Of a DNA stretch of 39,521 bases, positions 26,701-34,923 are shown one piece after another. Origin of the DNA: Stentor coeruleus (lineage: Eukaryota; Ciliophora; Heterotrichea; Heterotrichida; Stentoridae); assembly GCA_001970955.1 (NCBI GenBank), contig MPUH01000700.1, positions 1 to 39,521 on the forward strand. Direction: 5' to 3'. Under the pieces are notes generated by a model. That model was not told the origin of the DNA, did no database searches, and worked only from the letters and a program-made list of their open reading frames with translations. The position numbers were made by a program, and so were the translations under genes. Position 1 is the first letter of the stretch. Each line of letters begins with the position of its first letter.

Positions 26701-27308
26701 GTGGAATCAGTTACTTTAGAATATTCCAAACAACAAGGTGGATAATCAAATTGATTTTTGATGTCATGAATGAACTTTGGGCTTTAATTTTCATTGTAGC
26801 GTATACCATTATATGCTCAAGTGTCCTTTATCAAGGCCTAGTCAAAGATGTCGACTTTATTGTCGCTTTCAATATCGAAAACATAGAAACTTTTAGAGTA
26901 GAATGGCTTTCAGTATTATTTATATTGGTTATCAATCCTATTATAGTCCTCAATTTATATATCGCCATTGTTGGAGATACATTTGAAAAGAGTCAAAATG
27001 AGCAGACTATATTAGACGGACAAGAACTAGCTGAGATGATTTATGAAGGAGAAATTCTTTTATTTTGCAACAGAAGTTATAAAAAAGCTAAATTCTTACA
27101 TGTTTTGAGAGAAGAACACTTGGAGATTAAAGCTCAAAATACTTCAGGACAAAGGATTATTAGAATTGCAGATGGAGCAGTAGGGATAGAAAAATCCTGC
27201 ACAAGAAGCTTAAGTGATATCAACGATCTCAAAGGGTTTATGGAAATCAAAACTGCTGAGATTGAAGAGACAACTAATGAAATCCTCGAGCAACTAAGAA
27301 AAGAGTAA
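23796..27308 (+). CDS. WD40 beta-propeller fused to a TRP-type six-helix ion channel, 1170 aa
   Basis: Residues about 60-600 carry many WD40 blades (V-M-I-W-D-L, L-T-V-Y-D-I, I-R-V-W-R-F, I-K-V-W-D-L, I-L-I-W-S-F), probably two propellers. A helical linker follows (about 665-775), including an ankyrin-like turn G-Y-S-P-M-I-I-G-I-E-K-G-F-A. Six membrane helices follow: S1 about 863-885 (W-L-L-V-V-E-T-L-L-Y), S2 892-912, S3 922-946, S4 957-985 with Arg at intervals (R-G-I-S-Y-F-R-I-F-Q-T-T-R-W), S5 994-1017, and S6 1035-1062. S6 ends N-L-Y-I-A-I-V-G-D-T-F, which matches the TRPV/TRPA S6 ending N-L-L-I-A-x-M-G-x-T. A cytoplasmic coiled tail follows. It is likely a cation channel; gating and ion are unknown. 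The S5-S6 loop is short with no clear selectivity motif. Confidence 0.88.
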   Translation: MKSISQGFTMETLTKLDFSVDPSIFYRDCSAHIKEDFKDLIAYFSQYKPSYISTPFRGNCMKMTNDRLNFIFASKEGRIASCIIDKKQLMLDNKVSQTSVKSLAISTNDFVYIGTKDHKIHKLSLLTLIEDNVLEGHEGPVTSLHISKDDKYLFSSSDDNKVMIWDLHKGKGKELYKHDDKVKCLDLSCDNVHLVSGSSDGGLTVYDIVNRKIVFDFDKLEDTVISCVKISSKNSYLIAGDSRPRIRVWRFGVWDLKHEFGGHTQIVKCLDISEDESYFVSGGKDSMIKVWDLIKWKDETTLHGHSRSVKSIIIDNELQVLHSLSQDCKIMTSKIPNFENHVNVATESGLLKIMINPKDRIVYAFDQFGNVLYKRKDKFEEFVNYGKDILSWNFINSGLQLALVERPSSSMMLEVTLVDNYHDKSKRVVVFKTDSEATSALASENGEFFIVGMQFKVAVYSMSTQQKLKVFTTHTTAVKALALHEEHLFAGDEGGIMKYYILKDGFFEKGHLIDDTHNAVDLIRLLIPERLVFSAASDGTILIWSFEKLQCINKIFMNNKITEIYFTKDNQNFFVNFCSMISIFNIESLSKVGTITLENANEAIGFSFDEKDIYLSFGNYYKVLENPLKTTNINIYGNHSEMQKYLDYVIKIMNEEVPKHVDSMDDWLIEPYHINTLHLYAFFNLYNHLEKSIQENASFFSSKNGYSPMIIGIEKGFAKCIDSIYDALKERSSFDKMALYGLSSALPSLNRSSYGRLHELYNLSYGSSFALTMPKFIEDSEVLPKIVKSKRYFKPPERFVEEYKYKYEEVAIEFMQSFVKINTRLGASDSLEFMKSLIECKNNEVYCSNLIKIILEDKWRTIRWLLVVETLLYLVYLVMICKFALHYGDRTYLIIPFAINIVLFLYEILQMIASKGMYFTSFWNYIDMFRFIIFTIYCILIKFDIKDESGEWRVQERLLIATAVFSLIRGISYFRIFQTTRWIIKLIFDVMNELWALIFIVAYTIICSSVLYQGLVKDVDFIVAFNIENIETFRVEWLSVLFILVINPIIVLNLYIAIVGDTFEKSQNEQTILDGQELAEMIYEGEILLFCNRSYKKAKFLHVLREEHLEIKAQNTSGQRIIRIADGAVGIEKSCTRSLSDINDLKGFMEIKTAEIEETTNEILEQLRKE

Positions 27309-27324
27309 GTAGATAATCAATTAA

Positions 27325-27681
27325 ATGGCGTCGATATATGATAAGTACGGAGGAGAAGGGTTTTGGGAAAATGTTTTAGATGCGTTTTATGAGAAAAATT
27401 TGTCTGATAGCAATTTAGCAAGCTTTTTTGCAGGCAAAGATGTGAATAGAATCAAACTTATGAATCGTGGATTATTAGCAGCTGCTTTTAATCCATCAGC
27501 AGATCATTTTTCTATATCAGTCAAGCGTGTGCACACAGCATTTAGTGTTTCTGAGATTGCGTTTGATGGCTTTGTTAGAAATTTGAACTTAGTATTAAGC
27601 AACTTTAAAGTCCAAGACGAAGATATTGAAGAGATACTTATAGTAGTGAATTCATTTAAGGAAGATGTAGTACATCACTAA
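27325..27681 (+). CDS. Truncated (2/2) haemoglobin, group I-like, 118 aa
   Basis: The length and sequence fit the truncated globins known from ciliates and bacteria. Visible are the N-terminal Y-D-K-Y-G-G-E motif, helix B with F-Y22 (Tyr at B10, which stabilises bound O2), L-A-S-F-F-A-G-K-D at the CD-E region, and the proximal haem-binding His70 in V-K-R-V-H-T-A-F. The protein would bind haem and O2 or NO; proposed roles in this family are NO detoxification and oxygen handling. The start is ATG 27325, only 16 nt after the stop of the channel gene on the same strand. Confidence 0.93.
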   Translation: MASIYDKYGGEGFWENVLDAFYEKNLSDSNLASFFAGKDVNRIKLMNRGLLAAAFNPSADHFSISVKRVHTAFSVSEIAFDGFVRNLNLVLSNFKVQDEDIEEILIVVNSFKEDVVHH

Positions 27682-28632
27682 ATATTAGTAGTTAGATGAT
27701 TAGGAATAATGAAATAGCTTTAAAAATCAAAATTTAGGTGAATGTTGAAGATATTTACTTGAGACTGAATGCCAAATTTGATGGCATATAAATGGATTTG
27801 TGATACTTGAATTTTTTAAGTAAGGTAAATTTAATATAAAGTAGAGACTGAAGAGAATCTCAATAGGGAGAAGCTGTGGAAGCAGTTATTTTATGCTTAT
27901 TAATGGATGTATGTTATAATATAAGAATTCTCTTAGATTATAATAAGTAATTTATCTGAATGGTATTAGAAAACTATAAAGAACTTTTGAGAAATCTATC
28001 TAAGCGATTTTTTTCATAATAGAATATTTTGCTTTAGTTAAAAAAGTTTTGATGCAATATATTTAGAATATACAAATCTTTAAGTTAAGCTATATACTAA
28101 ATTATTATATTTCTTACTGAAATTACTTTTAGTAAAAACTATGCTGTGATTTTTTTAAATATATTTTTAGAAATTAATATTTGAATATTTTTAAGTCTTA
28201 TACTGAAAATATATATTTAATGAAGTTTTCCAATTATTTTATTATGTTTTGCATAATAATGAAAAGGTATACTGAAAGCCAAAACATAAAGAATTTAATT
28301 AATATAGGCACTCGCATCCATACCTTTTATCCTGGACTCTGAGCTGAGGCTTACCTTTATTTTTGCGAAATATTCATAGCTTTGAGTAATACTTTAAATT
28401 TAAGATAATCCAAAAATCATCTACATTAGAAATAATGCCTTTCTGCTACTAAGTTAAAAATTCATCTCTCAATTACTAATTAGCTTGCAATATATGTAAT
28501 AAGAAACTCTTTAAAAAGCTATATTCAAGCATAACTATACTAATTTAACAAAATAAAAACATCTAAATATCTAAGCATACATTAAAAATATTTATAAATT
28601 ATTAAAATAACTTCTGCAAATATTCATTAGCC
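27682..28632. other. AT-rich spacer between convergent genes, with one G+C-rich patch
   Basis: No gene is visible. At about 28307-28366 there is a patch much richer in G+C than its surroundings. On the minus strand it contains GTAAGCCTCAGCTCAG, which fits the 16-nt intron pattern seen in the genes here (GTAA, A at 10, CAG), but joining it gives only a short frame without ATG. It may be a gene relic or an RNA. GTTAAGC occurs at 28084. Confidence 0.45.
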
Positions 28633-30090
28633 TTATTCGCAATTAAAATATTTATCATACTTCTTAAGCATGTTAGTAATATGTAAAGAAATATTATCTT
28701 CAGCAATATATTCAGCAGCAATCAAAGCATCATAGCATCCTGTATGAACAAATTCAATAAAAATTTCTTTCTTAGCTAAGTTAGCAGCCGAAATAAATAT
28801 ATGTTTTATAATTTCTACAATATTTCTAATAAAGTATTCATTTTTTTCCTTAAGCGCTTCTGCAAGATATTCAAGAATATTATTTTCAACGAGTAAAATA
28901 ACATTTTCACTACATCCTTTTCTCCCAATATTAGAATAAAGCCAACTTGCTTCAATCTTAGTATTTATATCAATATCAATAAGACCTTTAAATCCACTTT
29001 TGCATATTGGATGCCATACAAAGGTATTTACATGAGAAGTTTTACCTGCTGTCATGTTGCTAAGTGCCCAGTATGCTTCTTTCCTAATATCTTGGCAAGG
29101 ACTTGCAATTAAATGTAAAAAATTATCAAGAATATTATATACGATAAGCAAATCAATAAAATAATTGTTGCTAAACATCATAGTTCCTAATATTTTTATT
29201 GCAGAGCACTGAATTTCAACGGAGTTAAAAAAAAGATAGTTGAAAATGTTTTTAAGTAGATCCTTTTCTATAATCATTTGTCTATAGTTTTCATTAGAAT
29301 CTGCTAAACGGCTCAAAATCTTTAGCCACGATGCATGCAAGCATTCAATATCAATAATTCCTTTTATTTTGCTAAGAAAATTAAATATTACTGTGGCTAT
29401 TGTACCAGAGATGAGCAAGTTTTTTGCACAAATAATATTAAATGTGTGTAGTAAGTTTTCTATCATCTTCACACTTATTTTTACTTTGTTTGAGAAAAAA
29501 TACTCAATTTTTTGGAAAAAAAGTGAATTCAGAACTGCTTTACAATTTTCAATTGATTCTCCTGCTACATTGCCAATAAAAATAATAGTATTTTCCACAA
29601 TATCATCATTATTTAGTTCTATAAGATCAATCATTTTTTTAAGATAACCATTTTCAATAAGTTTGCTTGTTATGATAGATGGCCCTGAAGTCAGATTACA
29701 TATTATCCAAGTTGATTCTTTTAACAATTCAATTGGCACATCTTTGTTAGTATAGGCTTGCAAGTAATAAATAATTCCTGAAGATACCATTTTGAGAAAT
29801 GGCGCATTGCTCATGCAAGAAAAATTACGAAAGCTTTCTAAAATTTGAGATATAGTATTAAAATCTGGAATGGATGTACTTAGTATGGCTGAATATTTAT
29901 CAATTTTAAAATGTATTTCTTCAATAGAAAGATTGGTAGTATCTATGCTTTTGTGAATTCTTTTGTTTATGATAGCATCTCGACGTTTTTTTTTACGTAA
30001 TTCTACAGCGAAACTGTCTGATTTTTCGTATGATGTGGCTTTGAGAACTTTAGAATTTCTCATCTCTATCCTTTCGCTTGTGTAAATCAT
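28633..30090 (-). CDS. Divergent importin alpha (karyopherin alpha), 485 aa
   Basis: The N-terminus has an IBB-like basic segment, V-E-L-R-K-K-K-R-R-D-A-I-I-N-K-R (about 29-44), which in the family binds importin beta. ARM repeats follow. Several keep the W-x3-N pair that binds the nuclear localisation signal: W128-I-I-C-N132-L-T-S-G, Y-W-A-L-S-N-M-T-A-G and S-W-L-Y-S-N-I-G. In another repeat Trp is replaced (I-I-F-I-G-N174-V-A-G). Length is slightly below the usual 500-550 residues. Role by family: adaptor carrying basic-NLS cargo to importin beta. The loss of some Trp residues suggests altered cargo choice. Met10 (M-R-N-S-K-V) is an alternative start. Confidence 0.87.
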   Translation of the reverse strand: MIYTSERIEMRNSKVLKATSYEKSDSFAVELRKKKRRDAIINKRIHKSIDTTNLSIEEIHFKIDKYSAILSTSIPDFNTISQILESFRNFSCMSNAPFLKMVSSGIIYYLQAYTNKDVPIELLKESTWIICNLTSGPSIITSKLIENGYLKKMIDLIELNNDDIVENTIIFIGNVAGESIENCKAVLNSLFFQKIEYFFSNKVKISVKMIENLLHTFNIICAKNLLISGTIATVIFNFLSKIKGIIDIECLHASWLKILSRLADSNENYRQMIIEKDLLKNIFNYLFFNSVEIQCSAIKILGTMMFSNNYFIDLLIVYNILDNFLHLIASPCQDIRKEAYWALSNMTAGKTSHVNTFVWHPICKSGFKGLIDIDINTKIEASWLYSNIGRKGCSENVILLVENNILEYLAEALKEKNEYFIRNIVEIIKHIFISAANLAKKEIFIEFVHTGCYDALIAAEYIAEDNISLHITNMLKKYDKYFNCE

Positions 30091-30430
30091 ATTTTAATAT
30101 TATAGGGGATGGAAAGTATTTTATAAAATTGAAGAGGGTATCAATTTAGATTTTAATTTCTTTAAAAAGTGAATTCGAGTTATTTTAAAGGTAAAAAACT
30201 CCTAAAATTTGTTTAGATAAGATTAAGTAAAAACTCTTTACTATATTATGCAGAAAAACCCGAGGTTATTAAATATTAGGTTTTGATTTAACTAGTATAT
30301 TTATGATCTCAATTTATTTAGGATAATTATTTGATTGGCATTTTTCTTATTATCAAAATCTATAGCTTATATAATAATAACTAAGATACTAATAAATTCT
30401 TTAAACTAATCTAGATATATTGAACTTGCA
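30091..30430. other. AT-rich spacer between same-strand genes
   Basis: I see no coding frame, RNA gene or repeat. It should hold the promoter of the importin alpha gene and the 3' end of the gene to the right. Confidence 0.55.
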
Positions 30431-31339
30431 TTATCGATTTTTCTTAGTTTTATCTTGTGATAATCCACCTCTAATTCTTTTCCATGCCTCAATTATAGTC
30501 CTTCCTTTATTCTTGATTTCTTCATTTTTATTTTCTTTACAAAACCCGGCTACTTTGCTAACAATCCCTTGAACTATTTTATATTCTTCATCTTTTATGC
30601 TTCCTTGCATGCTTTCTAATATTCTTTTAAATGTAGCCAGTAGTTCTTTTTCACTTTTTTTAAAAATTGCTTCTTTGAGTCTGCTATCAAGGCATTCCCA
30701 TGTTTTAACTTCTTTATTTTTGCAGTATATTTCTGAGTTTTTTTTTAAAATTCTTAGAAGATCTTTCGCAGCATTTTCTTTTGTAGGGGAAATGGGCTTA
30801 TTTAAGTAGCTTTTAACTGATTTTGGCATGTTAGTATTAGTAATGATAGCAAAAGCTGAAGAATCAAAATTATCAGAAAACATTTCTATAAGCTTGGCTA
30901 AGATAATATCTGCGCTAAATTCTTCTGATGTCAGCTTTTCAAGAAGCAATTGAACATCTTCATTAGTTCTTTTTATAGAATCTATATCAAAGTCGGGCTC
31001 TTTAGTTTTGGCTTCTGGTGATTCTACTTGTTCAGAATCACTATTACCTAAAGATATACCTATACTATCAGAATCGCTGTCTTCTGAAAGATTAGATTCA
31101 GAATCTGAAACTTTTGAAAGTTTCTTTTGAGGCTCTGAATGTTGAGCTTCAATTTTTGGAATTTTCACTGGAGGTTCGGCAGGCTTTTGTTGGCGCTTGA
31201 TTGGCAAAATTTCAGTTGGGGGCTGATTGGTTTCAGGGAACTTAGCGAATGCTTTTTCAATATAATTGTTCATGTTACGTGAGAGAAATTCTAGTTCCAT
31301 GTTGGTAAGGTTACTTATTTCCTCAAATAGCTTGTTCAT
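30431..31339 (-). CDS. Acidic/Ser-rich protein with possible TFIIS N-terminal-type domain, 302 aa
   Basis: The start is M-N-K-L-F-E-E-I-S-N-L. Residues about 40-115 are disordered: a Lys/Pro-rich stretch, then an acidic Ser run (S-D-S-E-S-N-L-S-E-D-S-D-S-D-S) typical of nuclear proteins and CK2 sites. The C-terminal 80 residues form a helical bundle ending in E-N-K-N-E-E-I-K-N-K-G-R-T-I-I-E-A-W-K-R-I, which resembles the last helices of the TFIIS N-terminal (LW) domain, N-x-E-I-x-x-L-A-K-x-L-I-x-x-W-K. Such domains occur in transcription elongation factors (TFIIS, Spn1/IWS1, Elongin A). The match is to the end of the domain only, so it is tentative. The tail is Lys-rich. Confidence 0.7.
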   Translation of the reverse strand: MNKLFEEISNLTNMELEFLSRNMNNYIEKAFAKFPETNQPPTEILPIKRQQKPAEPPVKIPKIEAQHSEPQKKLSKVSDSESNLSEDSDSDSIGISLGNSDSEQVESPEAKTKEPDFDIDSIKRTNEDVQLLLEKLTSEEFSADIILAKLIEMFSDNFDSSAFAIITNTNMPKSVKSYLNKPISPTKENAAKDLLRILKKNSEIYCKNKEVKTWECLDSRLKEAIFKKSEKELLATFKRILESMQGSIKDEEYKIVQGIVSKVAGFCKENKNEEIKNKGRTIIEAWKRIRGGLSQDKTKKNR

Positions 31340-32278
31340 TTTTATTATATCTAAAATTCCAATTTAAGTATAAAGTAAGAGCAAATATTTTCTTAGTTTT
31401 ATTCTGCTTTGTTTGCATTTTTTCAATCTCCTTTGCACATTGCTCTTGAGTAATAATTATAGCCTCTTTAAAGTTGAAAAACCTAAAAGTCTGACCGATA
31501 ATATTCATAATATTTTTGGTGTCATTTTCTCAAGATAGAAATATCTCAACTTGTTTTTTGCATATACAAGGATTTTCCTAACTTAGAGAAATATTCTATT
31601 TTATCTATCACTTTCTATATGGCTCTGTAGTTGTTTATACAACTAATTATTTCTTCTTGAAGTTTTTACATTACAAAATGAATATTCACCTACTAATTCA
31701 CTGTAAAATTTGCCACAAATTCAAGTAACTGCTCACAAATTTTGCTGAATATATAATTTTTCCAAGATGATCAGAGTCTGTGTTTTTTCTGAAAATTAAA
31801 TAGATTTGAAATTGTCAGAAGGTTATCACAAGTATAGTAGAAATTAAGTGTTTCTGTAAGGAATATGGGTTGTTGAGTAATTTTTTTATTATGCAAAGAT
31901 GTGATTACTTGTTTGAGAAAGTCAGAGATTAGTTAATATTCGTTGATGCTAGTCTTTGCAACTTTTACAGGCTCAGCTAAGTCTACTTAATGAAATTTTG
32001 CAGTGTTAATAACTTCAGACTCATGCTCTATGCTTTCAATGATTACAGTAAAAATGCAATAAGACCTTGATGAAGTTTGATGACTCTCTTTGATTATCAA
32101 TCAGTCCTGATTCTCATATTTAGGTATAAAAATCCTAAAATTATCTTCTAAATAAAATGTTGTAGCAAATTTTTTTTTGATTATTAGTTTACTTAATCAA
32201 AGGTTACATTCTAGTTAAGGTCTAAAAGTGTAGCTTGATCATATTAAAAATGTATTATATGAAACTAAATTAAATAAA
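31340..32278. other. Spacer with no assigned gene
   Basis: A minus-strand frame of 61 codons (31508 to 31323) overlaps the start of the neighbouring gene by 17 nt, but its composition is unremarkable and I do not call it a gene; it could be an upstream open reading frame. Around 31930-32110 the composition is more gene-like on the plus strand, but all frames are stopped within a few codons. Confidence 0.45.
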
Positions 32279-33283
32279 CTATAAATCAAAATCTATTTGT
32301 AACAATGGACCTAGAGTTGCGTTTCTTAGAGGTAATCCATCATCTTTTTCGAAATGCATTGGGAATACTCCAGTAGTTTTAAAATCTGCAGGAAGTAATC
32401 CAATAGCTTTATATGCAGATGCCACTAACTCTGAGCAAAAAAAGTCTTGTTCTTGTCCAGCTTTTTTATTAACTCTTGTGATAATTTTTTTGGCTGAAAA
32501 TCCAAAGCTTTTCCCACTAGTTGAATTGACAAATTTTTGAAGATCATTTAGCAAAAACTCAGATCTCTCAACCTCAAGACGTCTATACACAATTTTAGTA
32601 TAATAGTCAATCCAATTAAGGGAATGGAAATCATCCCAATCAACTAGAGCAACTCCATTTGCTGATGTAACTTCGAAAACTCCAATTTTTCCTGAAGAGT
32701 AGCACAAAACCATTGCTATATGGTCAAAAGAACTCCTACCAATATTTCTTTGGATTTTGGCTCCTACTGCTTTTGCCTGAAAAAATATAAGATCTCCTGT
32801 ATTTGCATTAGTCTGAAACCAATAATCAGAGACTCTTTCATATTTCCAAAAGTTTTCTTTCATTGAAACAGCATTCATAATTTTATCAGTGTTTTGAGCA
32901 TTCATCATATTAATATGCAAAGCTGTTAACCAATTTCGTTTATCCTCTTCATTCTGAGCTTTATAAAAAAATCTATGTTGGCAGCTATGGAAGTCAATAA
33001 CAAATCCTTTTGTTTTAATTGTAGCTATAGTCCCTGTAAGTTGATTAAAATTAAAAACCCCACTTGGAGTTATATCTCGCTCAGTAAGATAATACTTTAA
33101 CTTACTTTCTGCTAGAGTAAAATATCTCCACTCCCATTTTTTTAGTCCATGTATTGGCTTTCTACGTAGCCAGCCTGATATAGATTCAAAAGTTTCAGAT
33201 ACTTTTGTTGGAGATGCATCTTCTGGAGGTGCACTTGGTTTATAGCTAGAAAAAGCTATTTCTATACTCTCTTCATCAATCAT
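32279..33283 (-). CDS. PH domain fused to a permuted papain-like (YiiX/C92-type) hydrolase, 334 aa
   Basis: Residues about 35-125 are a PH domain (I-S-G-W-L-R-R-K; W-E-W-R-Y-F-T-L; closing Trp in R-N-W-L-T-A-L-H). Residues about 155-320 fit the permuted NlpC/P60 (papain-like) fold. G-D-L-I-F-F (163-168) precedes the catalytic-type His188 in F-D-H-I-A-M-V-L. E204 follows in F-E-V-T-S-A-N-G-V, and the nucleophile Cys283 is near the C-terminus in F-F-C-S-E-L-V-A-S-A-Y. His-before-Cys order is the hallmark of the circularly permuted group. Known activities in the wider clan include amidases and lipid acyl hydrolases or transferases; the substrate here is unknown. The PH domain suggests recruitment to phosphoinositide membranes, so a lipid or membrane-protein substrate is an inference. 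Confidence 0.85.
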   Translation of the reverse strand: MIDEESIEIAFSSYKPSAPPEDASPTKVSETFESISGWLRRKPIHGLKKWEWRYFTLAESKLKYYLTERDITPSGVFNFNQLTGTIATIKTKGFVIDFHSCQHRFFYKAQNEEDKRNWLTALHINMMNAQNTDKIMNAVSMKENFWKYERVSDYWFQTNANTGDLIFFQAKAVGAKIQRNIGRSSFDHIAMVLCYSSGKIGVFEVTSANGVALVDWDDFHSLNWIDYYTKIVYRRLEVERSEFLLNDLQKFVNSTSGKSFGFSAKKIITRVNKKAGQEQDFFCSELVASAYKAIGLLPADFKTTGVFPMHFEKDDGLPLRNATLGPLLQIDFDL

Positions 33284-33711
33284 ATTTTATATTATATTTA
33301 TTCTGCTATTGAGTCGAAGTTATAATATTATTTCAGTTTAGGAATTCTAGATATAATTTTTAACTGAACCTTAGAATAAAATATATTCAAAGCTTGATGC
33401 AATTTAGTAAGATAATAAAATATTCTTAGTAATATATTAATTGTTTTAGATAAAGATCAGATATGTGGCCATTTACCTAAATATTTTTGATATTTGTTTT
33501 CCCTAAGTGTTATACTATCAAATTTAAATTTTATAAAGTATCTGACTAAACAAATTTAATAATATTAATTAATAGTTTGCTGCGCGAGCACACTCTTGGC
33601 ATTAAACTAATTTAATAAACCTTTGCAAGATTTTTCCAATTGTGTCTAAACTAAAAACCAAAAAAATCATTATATAAGACTATATACTTATAGTTTTATT
33701 TATTAGTTAAT
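33284..33711. other. AT-rich spacer
   Basis: I see no gene. One short island at about 33580-33602 (TTGCTGCGCGAGCACACTCT) is strikingly G+C-rich against the AT background. It has no reading frame of note and could be a binding site. Confidence 0.45.
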
Positions 33712-33843
33712 CTAGTTTTGATGATTTTCTTCTGACTTTTTGCATGTTTTACAGCAGAAATGCTTCATCCCAAGGACAACTAAGACGGTCAAAGCAACAA
33801 CACCAGTCACAGTGAGTAGGATTTTTTTGGTCTTATCTTCCAT
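33712..33843 (-). CDS. Small single-pass membrane protein, 43 aa
   Basis: The frame runs from ATG 33843 to TAG 33712. M-E-D-K-T-K-K is followed by a clean hydrophobic helix, [19 protein letters not shown] (8-26), then [10 protein letters not shown] with three Cys and a polar tail. The Cys next to the helix would suit palmitoylation. Base composition over the frame is well above that of the flanking spacer and falls off at both ends of the frame, which supports coding. It is divergent from succinyl-CoA ligase, with 24 bp between the nearest ATGs. I know of no family for it; it may be a mitochondrial or endomembrane microprotein, but only the membrane helix is evident. Confidence 0.65.
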   Translation of the reverse strand: MEDKTKKILLTVTGVVALTVLVVLGMKHFCCKTCKKSEENHQN

Positions 33844-33879
33844 TTAATATTTATAGCCATTTATTATATGCATATAATT

Positions 33880-34794
33880 ATGAGAAGACTCTTCAGCCAA
33901 TATGCCAAAGTATTCATAGATAAAAATACCAAAGTGATTTGTCAAGGAATCACAGGTGCTCAAGGAACTTTCCATACTACAAAAGCTCTTGAGTACGGGA
34001 CAAAAATGGTTGGAGGTGTGACTCCAGGTAAAGGAGGAAAAACTCACCTTGGCCTTCCAGTCTTCAATTCAGTAAAAGAGGCCAAAGAAAGTGTTGACCC
34101 TTGGGCAAGCGCTATATACGTCCCTCCTCCTTTTGCAGCTAAAGCTATTATGGACTGTATAGAATCAGAAATTCCTTTAATCGTAACAATTACAGAAGGA
34201 ATTCCTCAGCATGACATGGTTAGAGTTAAAGATGCTCTTAGAGGAAGCAAAAGTAGACTTATCGGCCCTAATTGCCCAGGTATAATCAAAGCTGGAGAGT
34301 GCAAAATAGGTATTATGCCAGGCTACATCCATGTGCCAGGATGTATTGGAATTGTCAGTCGTTCAGGAACTTTAACTTATGAAGCTGTAGACCAAACGAC
34401 AAAAGAAGGTCTTGGTCAGTCTACAGTTGTTGGAATTGGAGGTGATCCTTTTAATGGCACTAACTTTATCGATGTTCTTGAACGATTTGTCAAAGACCCT
34501 CAGACTAAAGGTATTGTTTTGATTGGAGAAATTGGAGGAACAGCTGAAGAAGAAGCTGCTGAGTGGCTAAAACAAAATAATTTCAACCACAAACCTGTTG
34601 TTTCTTTTATTGCTGGAGTTAGTGCACCTCCTGGAAAAAGAATGGGTCATGCAGGTGCTATTATCTCTGGAGGCAAAGGTGGAGCTGAGAGTAAGATCAA
34701 ATGCTTAGAAGATGCTGGTGTTGTTGTTACCAGATCTCCAGCTAGAATAGGTCATACCATGAAGGATGTCATGAGTGCTGCAGCTTTAATCTAA
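33880..34794 (+). CDS. SUCLG1: Succinyl-CoA ligase alpha subunit, mitochondrial
   Basis: The catalytic alpha subunit of succinyl-CoA synthetase, which converts succinyl-CoA, phosphate and NDP to succinate, CoA and NTP in the TCA cycle. Diagnostic segments are [11 protein letters not shown] (CoA-binding Rossmann part), [27 protein letters not shown] and [10 protein letters not shown]. The phosphorylated His is at residue 257 in [13 protein letters not shown] prefer ATG 33880 ([12 protein letters not shown]), which gives a typical mitochondrial presequence; an in-frame ATG at 33868 adds M-H-I-I. The 304-residue length fits the family. The beta subunit is not in this window. Confidence 0.97.
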   Translation: MRRLFSQYAKVFIDKNTKVICQGITGAQGTFHTTKALEYGTKMVGGVTPGKGGKTHLGLPVFNSVKEAKESVDPWASAIYVPPPFAAKAIMDCIESEIPLIVTITEGIPQHDMVRVKDALRGSKSRLIGPNCPGIIKAGECKIGIMPGYIHVPGCIGIVSRSGTLTYEAVDQTTKEGLGQSTVVGIGGDPFNGTNFIDVLERFVKDPQTKGIVLIGEIGGTAEEEAAEWLKQNNFNHKPVVSFIAGVSAPPGKRMGHAGAIISGGKGGAESKIKCLEDAGVVVTRSPARIGHTMKDVMSAAALI

Positions 34795-34923
34795 GATTTC
34801 TTTAGGCTATATATAGGATAAATATGAATAGCCATTAACTTGGCTGATGATAAATTTGAAAACTAAACCAGTAGTTGTGACAATAAGAAACTTTCACAAT
34901 TAAACTTGTTAGTAAACATTAGA

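Noticed and set aside
31323..31508. 61-codon minus-strand frame starting M-N-I-I-G-Q and overlapping the start of the 302-residue gene
   Set aside because: Ordinary AT-rich composition, no domain, and no intron of the local type that would join it to the downstream frame. It is better explained as chance or an upstream open reading frame.
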